Part shown: one piece after another, positions 8,422 through 16,969 of the stretch | How the letters are laid out: each line of letters opens with the position of its first letter | How positions within the stretch are numbered: position 1 is the stretch's first letter | NCBI GenBank assembly: GCA_947626525.1 | Contig: CANQSM010000023.1 | Location: forward strand, 1 to 39,645 | Direction of reading: 5' to 3' | Origin: an uncultured Phocaeicola sp. | Lineage (GTDB): Bacteria; Bacteroidota; Bacteroidia; Bacteroidales; Bacteroidaceae | Length of the DNA stretch: 39,645 bases | Made by a program: the position numbers and the translations under genes | Notes under the pieces: model-generated | The model's input: only the letters and a program-made list of their open reading frames with translations | Database searches by the model: none | What the model was told of the DNA's origin: nothing

Positions 8422-9603
8422 ATGAAAACCAACCAAAAATGGGGAGTTGTCCTGATAACTTCCATTTGCCTTGCAGCTTGCACGCCCAAGCAACAGACCG
8501 TAACGTCCTATACCATAAGCGGAACCATTAACGGATTGGCGGACAGTACTACGCTCGTGCTTGTCCCGATAACTCACGACAATGAGAAGCCTGTTGCCGA
8601 AACAAAAGCAAGTAACGGCACATTCTCCTTTAACGGTACAGCTGAAGATACGATTTGCGTACGATTGGCCGTGAAAGACACCTATGGAGGTATCAATCTT
8701 ATGCTTGAAAATGCTGAAATCACCGTCAACGGTAATGCGACTTCCGACAAGGCGCATGACGGTACGCCCCTCTACCATTTCGACAACGTAGAAATAAAAG
8801 GTTCGCCCATGACCGATCACTACACACGACTTATGAGTGTGCGCGACTCGATGGACGTACTTTACCAAGCATACCACAACGAATATGCCGCCATTATGGA
8901 GCAAATAGCCCAAGCACGGAAAAAGAAAGACCAAAAAGCTTTGGAGGCTCTCTATAAGTCGGATGAATACAAGGCCTTTTCCGCAGCGGAAGGTAATTTC
9001 TTCAAGACTGTGGCAGAATCGTATAACAAAATCATACTCGAAAATAAAGACTCCTTCTGGGGGCCGTTAATGATGGTTTCACTCTCCAGCTATCTCACTC
9101 CGGATCAGAAGGAAATCTACGAGCAGTTCTCTGAAGCCGCCAAAGAGAGCTACTACGGAAAGAAAGTCAAAGAGGAACTCTATCCGGCAGGCATGGTAGG
9201 ACAACCGGCCCGGGCATTCACCGTCAAAGACGCGGATGGCAAAGAGGTTACATTGGCCTCACTGCTGGAAGGGAAGAAATATGCATTGATTGATTTCTGG
9301 GCTTCATGGTGTGGCCCGTGCCGCAAGGAGATTCCCAATCTGAAGAACCTTTATAAGAAATATGCAGACAAAGGATTCCAGATTATCAGCATCTCCATCG
9401 ATAAAAAGGAGGAAGACTGGCAAAAAGCCTTAAAAGAAGAGGGACTGACCTGGCCCAATTTCTGTGACAGAGAGGTGGCCGATTTGTATAAAGTAAAAGC
9501 AGTGCCGACCATGTATTTAGTTGATGCCAAAGGTATATTGGCAGGTCAGGATTTACGCGGAAAAGCATTAGCCGACAAATTGGAAGAACTATTCGGCAAG
9601 TAA
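8422..9603 (+). CDS. TlpA-like thioredoxin-fold lipoprotein with DUF4369
   Basis: 393 residues. The signal ends with a lipobox (ICLAACTPKQ, cysteine 20). An N-terminal DUF4369-like beta domain covers about residues 28-125 (SYTISGTINGLADSTTLVLV). A helical linker follows (130-250). A thioredoxin/AhpC-TSA domain covers about 255-393, with the redox motif WCGPC at residues 296-300 and the cis-proline segment VPTMYLV. It is predicted to be a membrane-anchored periplasmic thiol-disulfide oxidoreductase. Proteins like this commonly close SusC/SusD operons of this type; whether it reduces the cargo or the transporter is unknown. A terminator follows 27 bases later. Confidence 0.9.
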   Translation: MKTNQKWGVVLITSICLAACTPKQQTVTSYTISGTINGLADSTTLVLVPITHDNEKPVAETKASNGTFSFNGTAEDTICVRLAVKDTYGGINLMLENAEITVNGNATSDKAHDGTPLYHFDNVEIKGSPMTDHYTRLMSVRDSMDVLYQAYHNEYAAIMEQIAQARKKKDQKALEALYKSDEYKAFSAAEGNFFKTVAESYNKIILENKDSFWGPLMMVSLSSYLTPDQKEIYEQFSEAAKESYYGKKVKEELYPAGMVGQPARAFTVKDADGKEVTLASLLEGKKYALIDFWASWCGPCRKEIPNLKNLYKKYADKGFQIISISIDKKEEDWQKALKEEGLTWPNFCDREVADLYKVKAVPTMYLVDAKGILAGQDLRGKALADKLEELFGK

Positions 9604-9630
9604 CAGCTCCGGTCAATTTATGCCCCAAAT

Positions 9631-9677
9631 AATAAGATGTATCATTATGTCATACGGACAAGATGATACATCTTATT
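9631..9677. terminator. Bidirectional terminator between tlpA-like gene and proC
   Basis: AATAAGATGTATCAT (9631-9645) is the exact complement of ATGATACATCTTATT (9663-9677), a perfect 15-bp stem with a 17-base loop. It lies between converging genes ending at 9603 (plus) and 9706 (minus), with T-rich or A-rich flanks on both sides. It should stop transcription from both directions. Confidence 0.85.
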
Positions 9678-9705
9678 CTATTTTATAGCCGTCGTTTCTC
9701 TTTAA

Positions 9706-10485
9706 TCATCGGCAAGCTTTCATCGCCTTGATGACGGCCGAAGCGAATCCTTCGTGTTCCAGCGTATTGATACCTTTGATAGTAATGCCACCGGGAGTCG
9801 TCACTTTATCAATTTCCACCGACGGATGGGTCTCCGGATTGTTCAAAAGAAGTTCCGCTGCGCCTTTCACCGACTGGGCAATCATCTTCCGGGCTTGTTC
9901 CGGATAAACGCCCATCTCCACTCCCGCTTGCATGGCAGCCTGGATATATTTCAGGACGAAAGCGGTCCCGCACGAAGCCAGCGCTGTTGTGGCAGGAATC
10001 TGCGATTCAGGAACCAACAGGGCCATTCCCATTTCATTGAACATATCCACAATCAGTTTTTCCTGTTCAGAGGTAGCATATTGACTGGCTACCAGCGTCA
10101 TGCTTTCCATATAGGCAATCGCCGTATTCGGTACTACCCGGAACATCGGCATCTTCATCCCCGCATAATGTTCCAATTGTTCGAAAGAAATCCCGGCGGC
10201 CACAGATACCAGTATCTGATTTTCTTCCAGATTCATCGAATTTATCACATTCTCCATCAACCACGGCTTGACCGCAACGATGACCATATCCGCATCCTTC
10301 GAAGCTTCCATGTTGCTATGCATCACATGCAACGCCGGATGGGCATTCTGCAAATCCTGCAACTTTCCCCAACTTGGATTCGCCACACAAATATCATCCG
10401 TGTCCACTATACTACTCTTTGCCAGCGCATGGGCTATCGCACCACCCATGTTTCCGGCACCAATAACCGCTACTTTCATATTCAT
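9706..10485 (-). CDS. proC: Pyrroline-5-carboxylate reductase
   Basis: 259 residues; reduces 1-pyrroline-5-carboxylate to L-proline with NAD(P)H in the cytoplasm. The N-terminus shows the Rossmann motif VAVIGAGNMGGAIAHAL. The middle carries VIVAVKPW and the family-typical VRVVPNTAIA-like stretch (here FRVVPNTAIAYMESMT). The C-terminal dimerisation domain has ATTALASCGTAFV and the signature TTPGGITIKGI. A second ATG two codons in (MKVAVIG) is an equally good start. It is the last gene of the arginine cluster, 174 bases after argD, and links the glutamate semialdehyde/ornithine and proline branches. Confidence 0.95.
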   Translation of the reverse strand: MNMKVAVIGAGNMGGAIAHALAKSSIVDTDDICVANPSWGKLQDLQNAHPALHVMHSNMEASKDADMVIVAVKPWLMENVINSMNLEENQILVSVAAGISFEQLEHYAGMKMPMFRVVPNTAIAYMESMTLVASQYATSEQEKLIVDMFNEMGMALLVPESQIPATTALASCGTAFVLKYIQAAMQAGVEMGVYPEQARKMIAQSVKGAAELLLNNPETHPSVEIDKVTTPGGITIKGINTLEHEGFASAVIKAMKACR

Positions 10486-10567
10486 TCAAAATTAAAGTTC
10501 TTTTTGCATGCCTCCTATCACATGATTCTGACCTCAAACGGCAACCGTAAGGAAGCATATAAAGCAT

Positions 10568-10660
10568 CTAAAAAAACGCACCGGTTTCATGATTGTCCCA
10601 AACGATTGAAACGGGACTTCCACAGTATGTGGAACAACAGTTCCAACAAGCCGGAACCAT
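10568..10660 (-). CDS. Possible 30-residue cysteine-rich peptide overlapping argD stop
   Basis: The argD stop TGA (10660-10662) shares its A with an ATG (10658-10660), the TGATG arrangement used for translational coupling. The frame reads 30 residues, with cysteines at positions 5, 8, 9 and 13 (MVPACWNCCSTYCGSPVS) and no known homology. A TGGAAC-AACA-GTTCCA hairpin lies inside it (10630-10645). It occupies most of the 174-base argD-proC gap. It may be chance or a decayed gene. Confidence 0.2.
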   Translation of the reverse strand: MVPACWNCCSTYCGSPVSIVWDNHETGAFF

Positions 10661-11799
10661 CAATTCCAATGCATTAAACTGATTTGCCGTTGCAGGCAAT
10701 CCAAAAACTCATCAGCTTCTTCCCGGGCAAGACACAACGGAGGAAGCAGACGAATCACGTGGGTACCGCTTACTCCGGTAAACACATGCCCGTCATAAAT
10801 CAAACGGGCACGAAGCTCCTTCACGGGTTCCTCAAATTCCAGTCCAATCATCAGCCCACGCCCGCGCACCTCTTTTATCTGAGGAATCTCTTTTAGCTTT
10901 TGCATCAAATAAGCTCCCACTTCGGCCGCATTATCCACCAGATGTTCTTCTTCCATGACATCCAGTACTGCCAAAGCCGCGGCACACGCCAAATGATTAC
11001 CGCCGAACGTAGTGCCCAGCTGCCCGTATACCGGCGTAAACTCAGGACTAATCAACACGCCGCTCATTGGGAAACCGTTGGCTATGCCTTTGGCCACCGT
11101 AATCAAATCCGGACGAATGCCGGCATATTGATGCGCAAAGAATTTGCCGCTACGCCCATATCCCGATTGGATCTCATCCAAGATTAAAACCGTGCCGGTT
11201 TCCGTACAAAGTTCACGAAGCCGCCTCATAAAACAGTCCTCCGGAATCTGTATGCCTCCCACTCCCTGTATGCCTTCGATGATAACCGCGCAAACGTCTT
11301 TCTTACGCAACACCTTTCCGGCAGTCTCGATATCGCCAAGCGGCAAATAGGTTACATGTCCGTTATCATTAATCGGCGCTATAATCTTAGGATTATCCGT
11401 TACCTCCACCACCAAGGAAGTACGGCCATGAAAAGCCTTATTGAAAGAAAGCACCTTCGTGCGTTTGTTGTAAAAAGAGGCCAGCTTCAATGCATTTTCA
11501 TTTGCCTCAGCACCGGAATTCACCAAAAACAAGGCATAATCGTCATAACCACTTATTTTACCCAACCGGTCGGCAAACTGCTGTTGAAGCCTATTGACAA
11601 CAGAATTGGAATAAAAACCCAACCGGGCAACTTGTTTGCCAAGACAATCCACATAGTGCGGATGAGCATGTCCGATAGAAATGACGGCATGCCCTCCGTA
11701 CAAATCCAGATATTCCACTCCTTTTTCGTCCCAGACCCGACAGCCTTTCCCTTTGACGATATTTACATCATATAAAGGATATACATCAAACAATTTCAT
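10660..11799 (-). CDS. argD: N-acetyl/N-succinylornithine aminotransferase
   Basis: 379 residues, a class III PLP-dependent aminotransferase making N-acylated ornithine from the semialdehyde in arginine synthesis. Visible motifs: FLVNSGAEANENALKLA, ILDEIQSGYGRSGKFFAHQ and the PLP lysine segment LITVAKGIANGFPMSG. In Bacteroides fragilis the arginine pathway is known to use succinylated intermediates, so the true substrate here may be N-succinylornithine; that is inference from the genus. It lies 13 bases downstream of argC in the same direction and is clearly operonic. Confidence 0.93.
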   Translation of the reverse strand: MKLFDVYPLYDVNIVKGKGCRVWDEKGVEYLDLYGGHAVISIGHAHPHYVDCLGKQVARLGFYSNSVVNRLQQQFADRLGKISGYDDYALFLVNSGAEANENALKLASFYNKRTKVLSFNKAFHGRTSLVVEVTDNPKIIAPINDNGHVTYLPLGDIETAGKVLRKKDVCAVIIEGIQGVGGIQIPEDCFMRRLRELCTETGTVLILDEIQSGYGRSGKFFAHQYAGIRPDLITVAKGIANGFPMSGVLISPEFTPVYGQLGTTFGGNHLACAAALAVLDVMEEEHLVDNAAEVGAYLMQKLKEIPQIKEVRGRGLMIGLEFEEPVKELRARLIYDGHVFTGVSGTHVIRLLPPLCLAREEADEFLDCLQRQISLMHWN

Positions 11800-11812
11800 A
11801 TTTCCGCTTCGT

Positions 11813-12781
11813 TTAAAAGGCGCTCGGTTTCAACCGCAAGCCTGTTGTTTCTTCCAGATTAAACATCAAATTCATATTATGGACAGCTTGTCCGCTGGCA
11901 CCTTTCAAAAGATTGTCGATACAGGAAACAACCAACAGTTTATCTCCATGCTTTTCCAGATGAAGCAGACATTTGTTCGTATTCACCACCTGCTTCAAGT
12001 CTATGTTCTTTTCCACTATGTGCACAAAAGAATCTTCCGCATAATAGGATTCATACATTTTCACCAACTCCTCCAGCTCCACCTTGCATTTCATTACGAT
12101 GGTCGCGAAGATGCCACGAGGAAAATCTCCCCGGTAAGGAATGAAATTAATCTCCGAGTCAAAACTGTTTTGCAACTGTTTTAACGACTGCTTTATTTCA
12201 GGCACATGCTGATGGGAAAACGGTTTATAAATACTCACATTGTTGTTACGCCAGCTAAAATGGCTGGTTGCGCCCGGTTTCACACCGGCTCCCGTGCTTC
12301 CCGTGATGGCATTGACCATGACATCATCGTTAATCATCAGATGTTTTGCCAAAGGTAACAATCCCAATTGGATGCAAGTGGCGAAGCAACCGGGGTTCGC
12401 CACATACTTGCTATGGCAAATAGCCCGCCGGTTCAATTCAGGGAGCCCGTAAACAAAGTCATGTTCTTCACTCTTTATACGGTAATCCATGGAGAGGTCT
12501 ACAATCTTCAGCTCTTCCGGAAGATTGTGACATTCCATGAATTTCTTCGTTTCACCATGTGCAGTGCAGAAAAAGAGCACGTTTATCTCGTCCAAAGGAA
12601 GCGTGTCGGTGAAGAGCATTTCCGTTTCTCCATACAGCCCTTCATGCACATCTGTCAACCTGTTGCCGGCATTGCTGCCACTGTTTACAAACACCAGCTC
12701 CACTTCAGGATGATGAAGTAGCAGACGAATCAATTCTCCAGCTGTATAGCCGGCTCCTCCAATTATTCCTACTTTTATCAT
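11813..12781 (-). CDS. argC: N-acetyl-gamma-glutamyl-phosphate reductase
   Basis: 322 residues; NADPH-dependent reduction of N-acyl-glutamyl phosphate to the semialdehyde. The N-terminus has the Rossmann motif VGIIGGAGYTAGELIRLL. The catalytic cysteine lies in YVANPGCFATCIQLGL. The substrate-binding segment ITGSTGAGVKPGATSHFSWR is typical. Length fits the short ArgC type. It lies between argG (14 bases) and argD (13 bases). The acyl group may be succinyl rather than acetyl in this genus. Confidence 0.95.
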   Translation of the reverse strand: MIKVGIIGGAGYTAGELIRLLLHHPEVELVFVNSGSNAGNRLTDVHEGLYGETEMLFTDTLPLDEINVLFFCTAHGETKKFMECHNLPEELKIVDLSMDYRIKSEEHDFVYGLPELNRRAICHSKYVANPGCFATCIQLGLLPLAKHLMINDDVMVNAITGSTGAGVKPGATSHFSWRNNNVSIYKPFSHQHVPEIKQSLKQLQNSFDSEINFIPYRGDFPRGIFATIVMKCKVELEELVKMYESYYAEDSFVHIVEKNIDLKQVVNTNKCLLHLEKHGDKLLVVSCIDNLLKGASGQAVHNMNLMFNLEETTGLRLKPSAF

Positions 12782-12795
12782 ACGTCTTTCCTTTT

Positions 12796-14001
12796 TCAGA
12801 TTTCCTCGTCTTTATGGTTGGCATAATATACGCGCAACGGTGTAGAGGTCACTTTAATAAATCCCTTTGCATCTTCGGCAGTCCACCCTTTCTGCATCTC
12901 TCCATATTCACCGAATTTCGTTTTTACCAAATCATCCTCCGATTCTACTCCAACCGTAGAGAAAGAGAGAGGACGAAGCTCCAAGATGGCGGTTCCGTTC
13001 ACATTCCGTTGCGATTCCAGAAGCATGGCCTCGATATCGCGCATCACCGGTTCCAAGTATTGACTTTCGTGCAAAAACATTCCGTACCAGTTAGCCACCT
13101 GATCTTTCCAATACTGCTGCCATTTACTTAACGTATATTTTTCCAAGAAGTGGTGCGCACCGATAATTAACATAGGGGCTGCCGCCTCAAAGCCTACACG
13201 CCCTTTAATACCGATGATTGTATCCCCTACATGCATATCCCGGCCAATGCCATATGCTGCACCGATTTCCTCCACTTTCTGGATAGCCTGAACCGGATCG
13301 GCAAACTCTTCACCATTCACGGCTTTCAGTTCGCCTTTCTCAAAAGTTAGACGCAGCTCCTCGTTACCTTCTTTGGTGACCTGTTTCAAATACGCGCTTT
13401 CCGGCAAGCCCTGCGCCGAATCAAGAATCTCGCCACCACAAATGGAAGTACCCCAAAGTCCTACATTATAAGAATATTTCAATTTAGTGAAATCCGCCTC
13501 AAAACCATGCTCTTTCAGATAATTAATCTCATATTCACGGGTAAGTGCCATATCACGTGTCAGAGTAATAATTTCCATATCCGGGGCCAAGACCAAAAAC
13601 GTCATATCAAAACGAATCTGATCGTTACCGGCTCCTGTAGAACCATGCGCAATGGCTTGCGCACCAATTTCATTGGCATACCGGGCTATGGCCAGAGCCT
13701 GAAAGATGCGCTCCGAGCTTACCGAAATAGGATAAGTACCATTCCGCAGGACATTTCCAAAGACCATGTATTTCAGACTTTTCTCATAATATTCATGCGT
13801 AACATCCAACGTAACATATTTTGCAGCGCCCAACTTATAAGCATTCTCTTCGTTCTTTTTCAACTGTTCGGCACTGAATCCACCCGTATTGGCACAAGCC
13901 GCATACACTTCATAGCCTTTCTCTTTAGCTAAGTACATGACCGTAAACGAAGTATCCAATCCACCGCTAAAGGCTACCACAACTTTCTTTTTCTCTTCCA
14001 T
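12796..14001 (-). CDS. argG: Argininosuccinate synthase
   Basis: 401 residues; joins citrulline and aspartate using ATP. The N-terminal PP-loop VVVAFSGGLDTSFTVMYLAK is intact. GSTGAGNDQIRFD and YNVGLWGTSICGGEILD are typical substrate-binding segments. It ends about where ArgG normally ends. It lies 13 bases after the GNAT gene and 14 before argC. The intact cluster suggests a functional arginine pathway, although argB, argF, argH and the first acyltransferase are not in this window. Confidence 0.96.
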   Translation of the reverse strand: MEEKKKVVVAFSGGLDTSFTVMYLAKEKGYEVYAACANTGGFSAEQLKKNEENAYKLGAAKYVTLDVTHEYYEKSLKYMVFGNVLRNGTYPISVSSERIFQALAIARYANEIGAQAIAHGSTGAGNDQIRFDMTFLVLAPDMEIITLTRDMALTREYEINYLKEHGFEADFTKLKYSYNVGLWGTSICGGEILDSAQGLPESAYLKQVTKEGNEELRLTFEKGELKAVNGEEFADPVQAIQKVEEIGAAYGIGRDMHVGDTIIGIKGRVGFEAAAPMLIIGAHHFLEKYTLSKWQQYWKDQVANWYGMFLHESQYLEPVMRDIEAMLLESQRNVNGTAILELRPLSFSTVGVESEDDLVKTKFGEYGEMQKGWTAEDAKGFIKVTSTPLRVYYANHKDEEI

Positions 14002-14014
14002 AAATATGCTGTTT

Positions 14015-14596
14015 TTATTCCTTATTTATCTCATCTATAAAATTGTTCTTCTCGTCTTCCTTGTGTTTGTCCGGATCATAAAGCATTGCCGTACAGATAC
14101 AATAGCGGCGTTCCGTACGCACCAGCACATCATGGTTGCAACACCCTTCGCACCCTTTCCAGAAAGCATCATCGTCCGTCAGCTCCGCAAAAGGAACCGG
14201 TACATATCCCAACTCCGTATTGATTTTCATCACAGCTCCCCCACTGGTCAAGCCGAACAATTTGGCATGCGGCCAACGTAAACGCGACAAAGTGAAAGCC
14301 GCTTTCTTTATCCTTTTAGCCAACCCTTTTCCCCTAAACTTTTCCACCACAATCAAGCCGGAATTAGCCACATATTGCTTGTTTCCCCAGCTTTCTATGT
14401 AACAAAAGCCGGCAAACTCATTCCCGCATAAAGCAATAATCGCCTTTCCTTCTCTCATCTTCTGTGCCACATACTCATGCGTACGTTTGGCAATGCCCGT
14501 ACCACGTACTTTGGCCGCAGCAGTAATTGTTTCTAGAATAGTGTCAACGTAAACCTCATGTGAGGCGTCGGCTACCATAACATCTATTTGATCCAT
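14015..14596 (-). CDS. GNAT-family N-acetyltransferase of the arginine operon
   Basis: 193 residues with a GNAT fold. The acetyl-CoA-binding segment is about residues 80-95 (VVEKFRGKGLAKRIKKAAF; an RGKGLAKRI version of the Q/RxxGxG/A motif). The family-typical beta strand AIIALCGNEFAGFCYIESWG precedes it. The C-terminal part has several cysteines (CEGCCNHDVLVRTERRYCIC) that could bind metal, which is unusual for simple GNATs. It lies between argR (39 bases) and argG (13 bases), so it may supply an acylglutamate-forming step (ArgA-like). No experiment supports this, and another amine could be the acceptor. Confidence 0.75.
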   Translation of the reverse strand: MDQIDVMVADASHEVYVDTILETITAAAKVRGTGIAKRTHEYVAQKMREGKAIIALCGNEFAGFCYIESWGNKQYVANSGLIVVEKFRGKGLAKRIKKAAFTLSRLRWPHAKLFGLTSGGAVMKINTELGYVPVPFAELTDDDAFWKGCEGCCNHDVLVRTERRYCICTAMLYDPDKHKEDEKNNFIDEINKE

Positions 14597-14635
14597 TCTT
14601 CGTTGTTAAAACTTAAATTTTTATCTATGAATTTT

Positions 14636-15115
14636 CTATCTTATATTAGGGATAATGGATGAAAGCGCTTTCAATACATCCCTCTGCTCCATGTTCTCAC
14701 GAATCACCAACAAAATGGTATCATCTCCGGCTATGGTACCCAGTATTTCATAAAAATCACGGTTATCTATATCATAAGCCAAGCTACTGGCATATCCCGG
14801 ACGAGTTTTGATAACAGCTAAGTTTCCCGAGAATTTAATGGAAACAAAGCCGGTCTGTATCAGCATCTCATTGATTGAATGCATCTCAGTTGTCCGTTTA
14901 TACATGGCATTATTCGGCAGCACATACACATAACGTCCACTCATACTTGCCGCTTTCGCTACTTTCAGGCGTTTTAAATCGCGCGACAAAGTAGCTTGTG
15001 TCAGTGCATATCCGTTACGAGCCAATTCATTCAGCAACTCTTCCTGATTACCCACTTCTTTGCTGGATATAATCAACTTGATAGCGTCAAGACGCCCATT
15101 CTTATCCTGTCTCAT
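14636..15115 (-). CDS. argR: Arginine repressor
   Basis: 159 residues. The N-terminal winged helix-turn-helix (about 1-75) includes SSKEVGNQEELLNELARNGY and ATLSRDLKRLKV. The C-terminal arginine-binding/hexamerisation domain (about 85-155) contains GTIAGDDTILLVIRE. It would be an arginine-responsive DNA-binding repressor, leading the operon with GNAT, argG, argC, argD and proC and divergent from the rhamnose operon. Palindromes upstream of its own start are candidate autoregulatory boxes. Confidence 0.95.
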   Translation of the reverse strand: MRQDKNGRLDAIKLIISSKEVGNQEELLNELARNGYALTQATLSRDLKRLKVAKAASMSGRYVYVLPNNAMYKRTTEMHSINEMLIQTGFVSIKFSGNLAVIKTRPGYASSLAYDIDNRDFYEILGTIAGDDTILLVIRENMEQRDVLKALSSIIPNIR

Positions 15116-15139
15116 TGTATAATTATTCTAAATACGCTG

Positions 15140-15183
15140 CAAAATTATGACATTATTTGAATATTCATGGCATTCAATCGAAT
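15140..15183 (-). promoter_or_regulatory. argR promoter with overlapping ATTC/GAAT palindromes
   Basis: On the minus strand TAATTTTG (15147-15140) matches the TAnnTTTG -7 consensus and lies 25 bases before argR. Just upstream are the perfect palindrome TGAATATTCA (15158-15167) and ATTC-AATC-GAAT (15172-15183). These resemble halves of the known ArgR box (TGAAT...ATTCA) but not its exact spacing. Autorepression is inferred. Confidence 0.5.
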
Positions 15184-15195
15184 ATTTTTCAATTC

Positions 15196-15293
15196 TTATG
15201 CATTTCAGAGGCTGTTTATTGCATAAAACATGCATATTTCGGATAGGCTTTTTGAAATGACATGAAAATCGACTATATGATAAAGTTTTATCA
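15196..15293. promoter_or_regulatory. Operator-like repeats in the argR-rhaK divergent region
   Basis: The gene-free 15116-15414 gap holds TTATGCAT (15196-15203), TTGCATAA (15219-15226) and ATGCATAT (15230-15237). It also holds a strong palindrome TGATAAA-GT-TTTATCA (15278-15293). The last lies about 60-80 bases upstream of the rhaK promoter, fitting a rhamnose activator site. The TGCAT group lies closer to argR. Which protein binds which site is unknown. Confidence 0.4.
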
Positions 15294-15355
15294 AGAAAAA
15301 GCAAAAAAGAATGTAATAAAATCACAAATCACAGTAAATCTTACAAAGTTTTTAC

Positions 15356-15363
15356 TACTTTTG
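15356..15363 (+). promoter_or_regulatory. rhaK operon promoter
   Basis: TACTTTTG matches the TAnnTTTG -7 consensus, 52 bases before the rhaK ATG. No clear -33 TTTG is seen, which fits a promoter that needs an activator. Predicted start is near 15370. Confidence 0.55.
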
Positions 15364-15414
15364 TTACATTATTTGAGAATTTACCAATAACTACCTTAAA
15401 ATAGCATTAACAGT

Positions 15415-16893
15415 ATGAAGAACATGCAATTCTTTGCTGTGGATTTAGGAGCAACCAGCGGCAGAACCATCCTAGGTACCTTATCGGAAGGTAAACTGGA
15501 TTTGAGAGAGTTAACTCGCTTCCCCAATAACATTATCGAAACCGGAGGTCATTTCTATTGGGACATCTATGCCCTATACCTCGAAATCATCAAAGGGCTG
15601 AAAGTTGTAGCCCAAGAAAGCATTGAGATTCAATCCATCGGTATCGACACATGGGGTGTGGATTTTGTCTTTACCGGTAAGGACGGAGCTTTGCTCCGCA
15701 ATCCCTATTGTTACAGAGATCCCCATACGGTAGGGGCTCCGGAAGAATATTTTACCCACATTTCACGTGAAAGAGTATATGAAATCACAGGGATACAAAT
15801 CATGAATTTCAATTCACTGTTCCAACTTTATACCCTACATCGTGATAAATGTTCGGCCCTTGAAGCTGCCGACAAGATACTTTTCATGCCAGATGCGCTA
15901 TCGTATATGCTCACGGGCAATATGGTCACGGAATATACCATTGCATCCACTTCGCAAATATTAAATCCGCGTACAAAACGTTTTGAAAAAGAATTGCTTG
16001 ATGTGGTAGACGTGAAAGAAGAACAATTCGGCCGTTTTGTTTTTCCAGGTGAAAAAATCGGTGTATTAAGTAAAGATGTACAGAAGTTAACCGGATTAGG
16101 TGAAATCCCGGTTATTGCCGTTGCCGGTCACGATACGGCCTCCGCCGTAGCGGCCGTTCCTGCACGGAATGCACAATTCGCTTACCTGAGTTCTGGAACT
16201 TGGTCGCTCATGGGCATTGAAGTAAAAGATGCCATCATTAATAAAGAAAGCTTCGACAAAAACTTCACCAATGAAGGAGGTGTGGAAGGAACCACCCGTT
16301 TCCTTAAAAATATCTGCGGCATGTGGTTACTGGAACGTTGCCGCAAAGAGTGGGAAGCCACTAACAATTATTCATATCCGGAACTGATTGAAGCCGCTCT
16401 GGCTGTCAAGGCTTTCCGAAGCCTTATCAATCCGGACGCTCCCTGCTTTGCCAACCCCGTTTCCATGATTGAAGCCATACGTCACTATTGCAAAGAAACG
16501 GGACAACCCGAACCTGAGACTTACGGAGAAATAACCCGTTGTATCTTTGACAGTCTGGCACTGCGTTACCGTCAAGTATTCGGCTATATGCAGAATATGG
16601 CTCCGTTCAAGATAGAAAAGCTGCATGTTATCGGTGGAGGTTCACGTAATAACTTGCTGAATCAATTTACATGCAACGCTGTAGGAATACCCGTAACAGC
16701 GGGGCCCTCAGAAGGAACAGCCATCGGCAATATCATGTTGCAGGCCAAAACCTCCGGATTGGTTCACAATATCCAGGAGATGAGAAGCCTAATCAGCTCT
16801 TCCATCGAACTTGCCAATTTTGTGCCTGAACATCCGCAAGAATGGGACGACGCATATCAGACTTACTTAAAATATTACAGGGAGGACATTTAA
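15415..16893 (+). CDS. rhaK: L-rhamnulokinase
   Basis: 492 residues, FGGY-family sugar kinase phosphorylating L-rhamnulose to L-rhamnulose 1-phosphate in the cytoplasm. The N-terminus has the ATPase-fold signature FAVDLGATSGRTILGTL. IDTWGVDFVF, PVIAVAGHDTASAVAAVP and the adenosine motif HVIGGGSRNNLLNQF follow in order. Identity as a rhamnulokinase rather than another FGGY kinase is secured by the isomerase, permease and aldolase downstream. It is the first gene of the operon, with rhaA 76 bases later. Confidence 0.95.
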   Translation: MKNMQFFAVDLGATSGRTILGTLSEGKLDLRELTRFPNNIIETGGHFYWDIYALYLEIIKGLKVVAQESIEIQSIGIDTWGVDFVFTGKDGALLRNPYCYRDPHTVGAPEEYFTHISRERVYEITGIQIMNFNSLFQLYTLHRDKCSALEAADKILFMPDALSYMLTGNMVTEYTIASTSQILNPRTKRFEKELLDVVDVKEEQFGRFVFPGEKIGVLSKDVQKLTGLGEIPVIAVAGHDTASAVAAVPARNAQFAYLSSGTWSLMGIEVKDAIINKESFDKNFTNEGGVEGTTRFLKNICGMWLLERCRKEWEATNNYSYPELIEAALAVKAFRSLINPDAPCFANPVSMIEAIRHYCKETGQPEPETYGEITRCIFDSLALRYRQVFGYMQNMAPFKIEKLHVIGGGSRNNLLNQFTCNAVGIPVTAGPSEGTAIGNIMLQAKTSGLVHNIQEMRSLISSSIELANFVPEHPQEWDDAYQTYLKYYREDI

Positions 16894-16969
16894 GCCTTCA
16901 ACGAATGAAAAAATGATTCGCAATTAAGAAGCAAACAAAATAAATACTAACTCAATAAATTGAATTATC

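Noticed and set aside
9754-10677. 307-residue plus-strand frame opposite proC
   Set aside because: It is antisense to a clear proC; its histidine/arginine-rich composition is typical of a shadow frame.
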